Shown here: piece by piece, positions 19,171 to 27,689 of the stretch
How positions within the stretch are numbered: position 1 is the stretch's first letter
Layout: each line of letters opens with the position of its first letter
Assembly (NCBI RefSeq): GCF_039871975.1
Contig: NZ_JBDPLL010000001.1
Length of the DNA: 64,000 nucleotides
Origin: Trichormus_B sp936914905
GTDB taxonomy: Bacteria; Cyanobacteriota; Cyanobacteriia; Cyanobacteriales; Nostocaceae
Reading direction: 5' to 3' (one strand)
Program-made: the position numbers and the translations under genes
Notes under the pieces: model-generated
What the model saw: only the letters and a program-made list of their open reading frames with translations
What the model was told of the DNA's origin: nothing
The model's database searches: none

Positions 19171-20589
19171 TCAAATACCCTCTTCATTCACCACATTTCG
19201 TTTCCAAGACCTTATAGATTTAATTGAAAGTGGTAATTCACTACTATCTGGTTGGAGCCCAGTTAATTCACTCCAATTTGCTGATTGTCTAACAACTACG
19301 TTGTTAGAGTTAGAACCACAACCTGAATCATTACTCCACTGGTTTGCCCAAATAGAACCATTGATGCCCCCACTATTGCCTCCCCCTGCAACCCCGACTG
19401 TATAAGTAGGTGCTAAGATAAAAGCATCTACTAGACGATTCCCATTTAGACATATTTCACCACCACTAGGTTTAGTGCCAAAAATTTGAAAATCCGTAGG
19501 TAGACAACCCCTAACACTACCACATTCATGATAAATATCAACGTTTTTAGTTATATTGCCAGATAAAAATATAACTACTTTTTTTCCTGGTGTAATTGTC
19601 AATGCTGTTGAACCCCCACTGCTGACTATATGAGTCGCCAAATATACATATCTTGATTGCCCGTTAAATGTTATAGGCAAATCAGGTGTATCACCAGTGA
19701 GCCGGGGGAGAGTTGTATCAGTATTGATTGTTCCCAAGGAAATAGTACCTGCAACCCGTGGAGTTACAGAATTATTTGCCGGCGCTGGTATTGTTGGCAC
19801 TGATGGCATTGTCAAATTTGTATACATTGCCGAATACTGTGGAGTGGTCCTATCTATTTCGATATCTGAAAGGGTGACATTACAACTATTAACTAATACA
19901 TTACCTTGGATTTTATTACCACCTGTACCACTACTAGTAGTAGAATCACCAATCCATACTCCAGGAATGGGAACACTATTAATATTGGGTAAATTAACAG
20001 GAATAGCTACCTGTACCCTACTAATAGATTTATTAGCTTTGCTGTTAGCTGTTGAATTAGTTATTCTTCCCTCAATGGTTAATATGCCCATTGCCTGCAA
20101 AGTATCATCTCCAGAATCAGCAATTTTATAAGAAACCAGTTTATATTGTCCCTTGGTTGAGTCATTTGTATCAACCAGATTCCACTGGTTTGTGTTGGCA
20201 TTTCCTTGTATTGTTGTTGTGGATGCTGAACTACCAGTACAAGGGCTGTCACTCATTCCGGGAATAGCTGAGGGATTTGACCAGCTTTTTTGAGATCCAG
20301 AATCAGGACAAGTACCAGAAGATGTACGATCTTGAGTACAATCCGGATATCTGGGGAGTAGGCGGTTAGAGTTGAGGAATGCTTGGTAATATGAAACACC
20401 TTTTTCTGCGGCTGCTAGTGACCGCTCTGTTTCTTTTCGGGTTGATGCTAATATTTGATCTCCTTGGGATCTCATCGTCATGGTTAACGCCACTAAGATC
20501 ATAATTAATCCCAGCGCTACAGCGATTACTATAGCAAATCCTGATTCTCCAGAGTGAAGAAGCAAAGCCATTTTTAATCTGGTGTTCAT
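19171..20589 (-). CDS. PilX-type minor pilin with large C-terminal domain
   Basis: 472 residues from ATG at 20589; an upstream TTG at 20601 is also in frame but less likely. SGESGFAIVIAVALGLIMILVALTM is a PilX-like class III signal and membrane helix that lacks the usual Glu at +5, as in PilX/GspK proteins. SLAAAEKGVSYYQAFLN is the characteristic N-helix. The rest is a Ser/Thr/Asn/Gly-rich beta-type domain (VLVNSCNVTLSDIEIDRT, VVIFLSGNITKNVDIYHECG, GGNSGGINGSIWANQW) reminiscent of DUF7305-like surface domains. As the first gene of the operon it may cap the minor-pilin tip complex. The gene is clean beside heavily decayed hps genes, which suggests it is still selected. Confidence 0.82.
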   Translation of the reverse strand: MNTRLKMALLLHSGESGFAIVIAVALGLIMILVALTMTMRSQGDQILASTRKETERSLAAAEKGVSYYQAFLNSNRLLPRYPDCTQDRTSSGTCPDSGSQKSWSNPSAIPGMSDSPCTGSSASTTTIQGNANTNQWNLVDTNDSTKGQYKLVSYKIADSGDDTLQAMGILTIEGRITNSTANSKANKSISRVQVAIPVNLPNINSVPIPGVWIGDSTTSSGTGGNKIQGNVLVNSCNVTLSDIEIDRTTPQYSAMYTNLTMPSVPTIPAPANNSVTPRVAGTISLGTINTDTTLPRLTGDTPDLPITFNGQSRYVYLATHIVSSGGSTALTITPGKKVVIFLSGNITKNVDIYHECGSVRGCLPTDFQIFGTKPSGGEICLNGNRLVDAFILAPTYTVGVAGGGNSGGINGSIWANQWSNDSGCGSNSNNVVVRQSANWSELTGLQPDSSELPLSIKSIRSWKRNVVNEEGI

Positions 20590-21252
20590 AATGTTGTTCA
20601 AGTTATTGTTAACTACTTGATGACGAAGATATATAAGTCTATGCCTAATTATTGCAGAAAACTCAGGTTATGTTTTTATACTGAATTCAATGGAGTTATT
20701 AGAAATGAACAATCGCTTGATCAGACATTCTATTCAAGTATTGAGGCAGCTTTAGTGATTGCAGGCTTGATTGAACTGTGATCAGAAGACAAAGTATTGA
20801 GTGTTGATTTATTTCTAAAAAACCCTATTATATTGTTGCGGTTTTCAGTAATTTTACTAAAGTTATGATGTTTGAGGAAAGACTGCATCATCAATTTTAT
20901 TAAAAGTTTTACCTTATTATGTCATCATCGTTAAATTAATTACAAAGAGTAAAATATTTTGGCTCTTGCGTTGTTTTTATGGTGATTGAGGAATAAAGCT
21001 TTCAAGGAATAAAGCTTTCAAGGATTTTGAACCTGTTTTTCCATAAAAAGAACCGAAGAAGCAATATTTTTTTTGTTGTGATGATCATCTGTCGTTGAGA
21101 CCAATGAATAATTGTGTACACATAAAAAACAGCAGAACGCAAATATCTATGCTGCCGTTTTTTAGAGAAAAATGTCTTTCATTTTTCCACAATTTGATAT
21201 TAACTATTTGATATTAACTATCTATTGGTCGTATTATTTTAATAATGAGCCG
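20590..21252. other. intergenic region with two short tandem duplications
   Basis: No coding frame recognised. Two perfect tandem pairs are present: ggaataaagctttcaa at 20990-21005/21006-21021, and tttgatattaacta at 21193-21206/21207-21220. The promoter of the minor-pilin operon should lie just above 20589. Confidence 0.6.
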
Positions 21253-21945
21253 CTATAATAGGCTCATTCCTTCTTTGACATCTTTAATTTGCTTGCGCTG
21301 GCAAGCCAAAAAGCCAGCAGTTGCTAGTAAGCCAAACATAGCTGAAGGTTCGGGAACAGAACGGATACCAGCCACCAAACCAAGGGCAGGTGTTGTTCCA
21401 TAATTCGTCGATATGTTGTCTAATTTAATCAATATTTCACTGACATAATCGCCCAAAGCGATGCCAAAATCATTGAAGTCCAAAGTAGCTAAGTTGATGC
21501 TACGCACTGGATTATCTGTAAAATCGCCAGTCTCATAGGTTTCATAATCGAAAGTTTGTCCGTTGATCTCGACTGAAAAGCTATCAGGAAGACCAAGTTC
21601 AAATAAAGCCAAGTCATCTCCTACAGAGTTTAATATTGGATTGCTGAAACCCAATTTCACATAAGCACCAGGAGTCGTCGATGCAAATACAGTAGTAGCA
21701 ACATTGCCATCAAGGATTGCGCTTTCTACGGAGTTTCCATTTGAGGTTACATTTGCAGAATCTAGTAGAATATCTGCTAACGCGTTAGTATCTACTTCTA
21801 TTCCTCCTATTAATACCACTGCACTTGCAGGTTTAGAGAAAGCACCCAATCCAAGAAGCATAATACTACTTACCGCTATACCTGTACTCAAGGAGCGTAA
21901 AGCTTTTTCAGAGAAAAATTGACCTAACTTCTTTAATGTACTCAT
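21253..21945 (-). CDS. PEP-CTERM sorting domain protein
   Basis: 230 residues from ATG at 21945 (MSTLKKLGQFF), which has AGGA about 11 bases upstream; a longer TTG reading from 22014 lacks support. A signal peptide (SIMLLGLGAFSKPASA) leads to a secreted beta-rich domain (VDTNALADILLDSAN, NGQTFDYETYETGDF). The C-terminus has the PEP-CTERM anchor: VPEPSAMFGLLATAGFLACQ then a basic tail. It would be exported and then processed by a cyano-exosortase at the PEP motif. The specific function is unknown. A lone gene with a long upstream region. Confidence 0.85.
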   Translation of the reverse strand: MSTLKKLGQFFSEKALRSLSTGIAVSSIMLLGLGAFSKPASAVVLIGGIEVDTNALADILLDSANVTSNGNSVESAILDGNVATTVFASTTPGAYVKLGFSNPILNSVGDDLALFELGLPDSFSVEINGQTFDYETYETGDFTDNPVRSINLATLDFNDFGIALGDYVSEILIKLDNISTNYGTTPALGLVAGIRSVPEPSAMFGLLATAGFLACQRKQIKDVKEGMSLL

Positions 21946-22516
21946 CTGAATCATTCCTAATTCTATAATTGGGTTGTTTCTGCTTGATTGATATGTTGTG
22001 ATGTAAGTATACAATGAGCAGTACCAGTATTATCATAAACACTAATCAATAAGCTGGTGCACCAGTACAAATACCATAAAAATGCACTTTTTCAAAAGTA
22101 TAAACAATAAAAATGCCACTTATGTAAACATCGTCATAATTAGGGCTAAACTTCATGAAATCTTTACAGGAAGAAGCCTTGTTACTGCGTTATGAAAAAT
22201 ATTCAGGCTTAAATTAATGCTGACTTTGAAACCTCTACTTTGTTTGGATTACTTATGGACGCTGTATAATTAAATTGTCTCTGGCTCTTTTAAAACACGG
22301 TTGTTACAATATATATATTTTCTTTGCAAAGATAACTGAAAATACATCTTTGGATACATGTAATATGCTCTTATATGTGCCTATAACTCACTTACGCAAC
22401 TGTCACAATCGAGTTTCTTGTACGGTGCGTAAGTCCTGCTGCATTATCTTGAATAATGAATTTAACTGTGAGTAGAGGGAGTATACAATCAGACTCCCTC
22501 TTCACCTTAGCTGAAT
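21946..22516. other. intergenic region with small palindromic repeat and rpmB 3' hairpin
   Basis: The region upstream of the PEP-CTERM gene has no coding. At 22390-22432, cttacgcaact ... gtgcgtaagtcct form the ends of a small element related to the hairpin at 60992-61048. At 22474-22501, AGAGGGAGT/ACTCCCTCT form a 9-bp stem just 3' of the minus-strand rpmB gene. It lacks a U tract, so it may protect the transcript end rather than terminate it. Confidence 0.55.
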
Positions 22517-22753
22517 TTAGTAATGATTCAGATTGATGCCTGCTTCTTTAGCCATTGCTTCCAAACCTTTCGTTTCCAAGGTTTTGATAGCTTTTGTGGA
22601 AAGTTTTAGTCTTACCCAGCGATTACCACCTGCCCACCAAACTCGCTTGCTTTGCAGATTAGCGTGTTGTAAACGCTTGGTGCGACGGTGGGAGTGAGAA
22701 ACAGCCATTGCATTATTGGCTTTTTTACCAGTGAGTTCACAACGACGGGACAT
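22517..22753 (-). CDS. rpmB: 50S ribosomal protein L28
   Basis: 78 residues beginning MSRRCELTGKKANNAMAVSH then RRTKRLQHANLQSKRVWW, the complete L28 signature at normal cyanobacterial length. It is a basic RNA-binding protein of the large subunit. It is monocistronic here. Nothing unusual is seen. Confidence 0.97.
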   Translation of the reverse strand: MSRRCELTGKKANNAMAVSHSHRRTKRLQHANLQSKRVWWAGGNRWVRLKLSTKAIKTLETKGLEAMAKEAGINLNHY

Positions 22754-23149
22754 TATTAGTTATCTCCAAAAGTCTATATCATACCAACTTTTCCATTGTA
22801 TAGGCATAAAAGCCTTGGTCATGGTCATTAGATTTTGAGTTTTGGACGTTCGACAGAGGCTCCCGAAGGATTTTGGATTAATTCCACGGATAAATTTGGG
22901 GGCTTGTACTTGTACCATCAAATAATTATTATATTGCTTGGAGTTAAACAATGTTGATCAATATTCAATAATGCCAAGTGAAAGCGCGAAATACCGGATA
23001 AAAGTGCAGTATGGTTAATACTTTGATTAAGCAAAGCCCAACTTTTTATATCAATTATCGATAAACAACGTCTAAGAAAACTGCTCATCGGTTATTTTAC
23101 TTGCCACCGGATGCTAAAATCAGTGGTTTTCATCTACATCTTATTTGGA
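22754..23149. other. intergenic region
   Basis: Upstream region of rpmB. It contains a palindrome-like piece (cgttcgacagaggctcccgaagg) of the dispersed repeat type near 22847. No coding is recognised. Confidence 0.4.
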
Positions 23150-23883
23150 ATCTAAGTATGTTTTCGTACAGATAGCATTATTTTTCTGCCCCAACTATCC
23201 AGCTATCAAGATACTAAAGATATTCTCAAGCTGGAAAACAAGGAAAATCAGTAATTTTCCGCTGTTCATTTGCAAAATTCGACGGCTAAGTACACTATCC
23301 TGAATATTCACGGAAATTCAGAAGACTTGGGCGATATTCAGGAAATATTAAAACAACTACAGAATTTCTGTTTTAGCGTTTTTGCTTACGATTATCGTGG
23401 TTATGGTACGAGTCATGGAACACCTAGAGAAAATTATGCTTATAAAGATATTGATACAGATTTTAATTATTTAATTAAAAATTAAAATCTTAAACCGGAG
23501 CAGATTATAGTTTATGGGCATCCAGTTGGGGGTGGTTCCGCAGTAGATTTAGCATCTCGAAAACTGATGGCTGCTTTAATTATTGAAAGTGCGTTTACTT
23601 CAGCTTTTGGCATAGTTGTACCTTTTCCGACTTTACTTCTTGATAAATTTAATAACGTGGATAAGATCCAAAAAGTAAAGTAAAATGTCTTGTTTTAGTG
23701 ATACATGGTAAATTAGATAATATTCTCCCTTTTGAGCATAGTGAACAGTTGTTTGCAGCTATAAATTTACATAAGCTTTCTCTGTGGGTGGAGGATGCAA
23801 ATCATAATGATTTGTCTTCTGTTGCAGGAGGAAAATATGGAAAAACTTTGCGAGAGTTTGCTGATTTAGTGTCGCAAAATTAG
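23150..23883 (+). pseudogene. alpha/beta hydrolase (serine aminopeptidase-like) pseudogene
   Basis: The frame reads IIFLPQLSSYQDTKDILKLE, TAA, AKYTILNIHGNSEDLGDI, FAYDYRGYGTSHGTPRE, a second TAA after NYLIKN, IIVYGHPVGGGSAVDLASRK, FTSAFGIVVPFPTLLLD, then a stop and frameshift near 23680, and VIHGKLDNILPFEHSEQLF and VEDANHNDLSSVAG. HGN, the acid loop (HGKLDNILP) and the His (NHNDL) match the family. The nucleophile motif GHSxGG has become GHPVGGG, so even the catalytic Ser is gone. Three stops and one frameshift confirm a dead gene. Confidence 0.85.
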
Positions 23884-24123
23884 AGGATATCTGAAAAGTT
23901 AGCATTTGAGTAAAAGGATGCCTGAAAAGTATGCGAAAGGTATATTGTGTACACACAAGTCCTACCTGTCTTCATTTCAGCTTATTTACCCCCCTAAATT
24001 CCCCAATTATGGGGAACTTTGAAAATTCTTGTCATCCCAGAATTGAGGGGTTCGGAAGCGGTTTGGTTTAGATAGCGTTGGTTTTTGTCAAGCCAACCTA
24101 CATCTATAACCTGGTGTTTTTTT

Positions 24124-24925
24124 TTAAATCATTACAGCCCCAAATTCTTCCATCATTTCTTCTCTCATGGAGCGCAAACTGAGTGGACCTGCGAGAAAGT
24201 CTTTGATTGTAATTTTTTGTTCTCTACAATCCTTGATAAAATCACGAATATCAGCAATGATATTAATCTGAGATTTTAGTTATTTTAACATTATTCTAGT
24301 AGAATCAATGCCTTAATGATATTAATCTGAGACCTTAGTTATTCGAACATTATTCTAGTAGAATCAATGCCTTGTTTCGCAGCTTTGCGAGGATCAGAAA
24401 CCATTGCACCTTCGGGAGTATTTTGGGCTAAATGTAGTTCGTATTTTAATTTTTTATATTGAGTCTTGAGGATTTCATTTTGTTTTTCTAGATTTATACA
24501 TCTGCGAGTTACATCATCTTCACTACTATTATCAATAGTTTCTCCTAACTGATGCTGTCGCTCGATTTCTAAAAGTCTTGCTAAATACCCTTCTTGATAG
24601 GCTTTACTTATTTCATGATTTCTGTATGAGACTTATGGGTTTCACTATATTGTAGTTTATCTGGATAAAAGACTTCTGCTAATTTCAAAGATGTCTGGAG
24701 AATTTTTCTAGAATCTTCTGTTCTACTAGCAGAAGTAGATTGTATTTCCTTTTGTGAGTCCCAATATTGATGACGGTTTCTATTGGTTTTATTTTCCTCT
24801 GCTTCTGGGTTCTCAAATAGTTCGTCTAGTTCTGGATATTTCCCATCTTCTTCTGCATGAGTAGATTTTGTACTAATTATTCCTTTCATTTGCAGGTTTA
24901 AGTAAAGTGATTCTATGTCTAACAT
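24124..24925 (-). pseudogene. cyanobacterial J-domain-like protein pseudogene
   Basis: The first frame (24925-24608) has a Glu-rich region, then SLKLAEVFYPDKLQYSETHK, a J-domain-like helix with an HPDK-type motif changed to YPDK. A 4-base loss near 24606 shifts the frame. It continues AYQEGYLARLLEIERQHQLG, RRCINLEKQNEILKTQYKK, NTPEGAMVSDPRKAAKQGID, and after further breaks MMEEFGAVMI and a stop at 24124. A 59-bp near-perfect tandem duplication (24258-24316/24317-24375) lies inside. Its 5' end joins the broken carotenoid oxygenase directly. Confidence 0.65.
24258..24375. repeat. 59-bp tandem duplication inside a pseudogene
   Basis: Two adjacent units beginning tgatattaatctgaga and ending tctagtagaatcaatgcctt differ at a few positions only. 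They duplicate part of the J-domain-like pseudogene. Confidence 0.85.
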
Positions 24926-25891
24926 TTATTCTGTTACTGTACCTGTGCTGAGGTTAAATCGCCAAAGATGCAATAGGAGAATATCTGCTGTGGGATCTGT
25001 TGATGACCCACTCTTTAATACGGTAGTGGAACTCATCGGACAAGCAATAAGTATTACTTCTTCTCCTTCTTCGTAGGCGTTAAGGGTGTGGAAGAAGTAG
25101 CAGCAAGGACTTTCAAACCAACGGATATTGCTGTTGTCTCCATGACGTGGGACAATACCAAAACGACTCGGGTGATCGCTCTCAAACATCATCATCGGTT
25201 CTCGCCATTGCATCGTTTCTGGGCTGAATGTCAGGGGTAAATCCATGAAAATGATGTAATTCTCAGTAATGGCAAAATCATGGTTCATTACAGCCATTGG
25301 TATTTCAATGGGTACGGTTCGCAATAATTCACCTTGGGGGGGGAACTATCCCATATTGTAGGTACGGTGGTGTAAAAAAGTAGCCAAAGAACATCATTTC
25401 CCCGGTAACTGGATCTACTTTAGGATGGGCAGTAAAAGGGGAATTCGGTTTGTTCTTGAAGGTATATTCATCAATAGTTTCTAATTCAGGAAGTCTTATA
25501 TTGTGGGGCGCTCCTCCTTCCCACAGTACTAAAAATTGTCCGGCGTGCCATACTAAGGCGGTATTGGCGGTGTTTTTGCCTGATCCTTATGGGTTGTCAG
25601 TTTGAGGTGGTTCTAAAATTCCACTCCAAACAGCTTTGCCTGTGTGATAGGTGGCTTGACCCTTGTTAATTTCAACCCCACGTAATATTCCATCACTATT
25701 AAACCAGTGATACTGACTAATGGGTGAATGTTGGGGGTTCGGTCCATTGCGGACAAATATCTCGGAAAGGTCGGGGGGTAGTTCACCGATGACTTTGAGG
25801 GCTGTTGTAGTCATTTCCTGGCGAACAGGGGAAAAGTTGCCATCAAAATAAAGTTGCCATCAAAATATGGATTTACTGTGGTTGTTACCAT
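24926..25891 (-). pseudogene. carotenoid oxygenase pseudogene
   Basis: ATG at 25891 begins MVTTTVNPYFDGNF. A 17-bp tandem duplication (25833-25849/25850-25866) then throws the frame. The reading resumes at GELPPDLSEIFVRNGPNPQ, a TAA follows TDNP, and it continues ALVWHAGQFLVLWEGGAPH, DPVTGEMMFFGYFFTPPY. A frameshift in a G/C run near 25340 follows, then PMAVMNHDFAITENYIIFMD, GIVPRHGDNSNIRWFESPCC and LNAYEEGEEVILIACPM. His residues of the iron site (TAHP, NHDF, the H of FHTLN) are recognisable. The family cleaves carotenoids to apocarotenoids. The C-terminal third is missing; after VTE and a TAA the sequence runs into the J-domain-like pseudogene. Confidence 0.9.
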
Positions 25892-25978
25892 TGTTATTGT
25901 TGAGTTTTATAACGCTACTTTCTTTAATATAGCCATACGAGATTCTCTACCTAGATTCCCGAATAGGAAAATAGAAAA

Positions 25979-26431
25979 TAAGCTTTACTCTTTACCTACT
26001 CCGTCATGGAGAAACAGAATGCAGTCCTAATTATGCCTTTTGCGATGCCATAGACTCAGAATTAACTCCTGAAGGTGTAGAAATGGCAAATGCTTTTGCT
26101 GCTGCATACAGTTCTACCTCTTGACAGGCAATTTTTTCTAGTCCTATGCAACGAACTATGGAAACAGCAAAACCCATATCTAAGGTTATAGGAATACAAT
26201 CAGAATTGCGACATGGTTTAAGGGAAATTAACTATGGTCAATGGGAAGGAAAAACTCCAGAAGTGACCACCAGATATCATCATTTATGATATCTGGTGGT
26301 CAGCCGAACCTGCTTGGTATGCCCCCAATGGCGGAGAATTAGCAGTAACAATTGCTTCTCGCCCTATGCAGGTAATTGAAGAAATTAAGCATCTTTATAG
26401 CAGCGGTAATGTTTTAGTTGTCACCCATAAG
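25979..26431 (+). pseudogene. histidine phosphatase (phosphoglycerate mutase-like) pseudogene
   Basis: The frame reads LYLLRHGETECSPNYAFCD (RHGE catalytic motif), SELTPEGVEMANAFAAAY, TGA, QAIFSSPMQRTMETAKPIS, LREINYGQWEGKTPE. After a shift around 26270-26300 it resumes WWSAEPAWYAPNGGELAVT and NVLVVTHK, where the second catalytic His lies. The gene is cut at about 26431 by the ISAzo13-like element, and no further part is seen on the other side. One stop, one frameshift and truncation. Confidence 0.85.
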
Positions 26432-27044
26432 GATAGTGGATTAAATAACCTGTAACTCTGGTTTAGGGGTGTGATTCCATTGGGGCAAGAATTCATCAAA
26501 AACAATCTTCAGATTTGATTTGAAGTCAACAGCCACTTTTTGGCCGGTTTGATAGGTGTTATAGAGAATGGTAGTCAAGAGTTTGAGTCCAGTTCGGGTG
26601 GTTGCCGTTGTCATGAGGTCTTCTACAGTCTGGACACTCTCAAAAATCAGCCCCTGACACAGGGGANNNNNNNNNNNNNNNNNNNNNNNNNNNNNNNNNN
26701 NNNNNNNNNNNNNNNNNNNNNNNNNNNNNNNNNNNNNNNNNNNNNNNNNNNNNNNNNNNNNNNNNNCTGGTCAACCACCTTTTCTTCCTCAAGTTCCCCC
26801 AAGCCCAACTTTCAGGTTTCATGATGGCATAAGAGCAAGCCGCGGATCTATGCCTGCCCCCCGTACCCTACTTTTAGGGCTTCAATCGCGGACCATATAC
26901 GGACACCTTCTGTGACAATATAGTATCGTTGCATTTTAACTTCAATTTCACCAGGGTAAGGGTGCATCATCTACCAGTTCTTCATCCACCCTTCTAGTGT
27001 ATAGATCTTATTGGCACTCTTACACCTTATTTAATCCACCTTTC
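26432..27044 (-). mobile_element. ISAzo13-family-like insertion element, split by assembly gap
   Basis: The left end GGATTAAATAACCTGTAAC (from 26438) and the inverse of the right end, GGATTAAATAAGGTGTAAG (up to about 27038), are imperfect terminal inverted repeats. On the minus strand the part 26441-26666 encodes a transposase C-terminus: ESVQTVEDLMTTATTRTGLK, YNTYQTGQKVAVDFKSNLK and IVFDEFLPQWNHTPKPE, ending in TAA at 26441. The right part (26767-26940) has an N-terminal-like YYIVTEGVRIWSAIEALKVG in broken frames. The 100-N gap hides the middle, so intactness cannot be judged. It interrupts the histidine phosphatase gene. Confidence 0.72.
26667..26766. other. assembly gap (100 N)
   Basis: Exactly 100 undetermined bases. 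This is the conventional size for a gap of unknown length, so the true distance is not known. It falls inside the IS element, as expected when a multicopy element collapses in assembly. Confidence 0.98.
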
Positions 27045-27689
27045 TTAGTGTAGCAATAGGTATTTGATTTTCACTAAAAGTACCTATTGATGTGTTATCC
27101 TACTTTTGTCCAGTTATACTAAAAACGGTTTAAAAGTATCATTCTTAACGTTCGCGGAGCTTCTCTGCAAGAGATAATGAGAATCTCCGAGATACTTCGC
27201 TGCATTATGTTACGTATGGCTTACACCAAGCTGCGCTATCAATATGACATAAGTCCAAGTCTCATCCATTTGTAGTATAATAATACTAATTTTGCTGTTA
27301 GGCAAAATTAGTAAGTATTCATTATTTAATATAAAAGCAATTTTCTTCAACGAGTATAACTACTTACAGTTATTTAAAATTTGTCTAAAAGAGAAAGAAC
27401 ATTAGCCACGACTTATGTCGTTATTTTCTTGTTGCTCTTGTTGTGATCAACTAATTTTTCTAAACTTGAGTATTTCTCTAGTTTTTCCCCTTTGTTTCTT
27501 AGTGACAAAACGCCCCTTCTTCCGCAGAAATAACCTTCAATACTAGTTAATGGTATTAAGTACTTCTAATTATTACCTTTTTATACTACTTTGCTGGTAT
27601 TATTAATGTGTGACACTTAGGTTACACACTTGAGTTAAAAGAGTATAAAAATATATCCCCTCCATCTCATGACAAAGGGGGTGAAAAGG
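27045..27689. other. intergenic region 3' of metH
   Basis: No protein coding recognised. A dispersed palindromic repeat (gttcgcggagcttctctgca and gagatacttcgctgcattatg) lies at about 27150-27240. Close to metH, CACCCCC and GGGGAT on the minus strand (about 27655-27690) followed by TATATTTTT may form a weak terminator. Confidence 0.4.
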
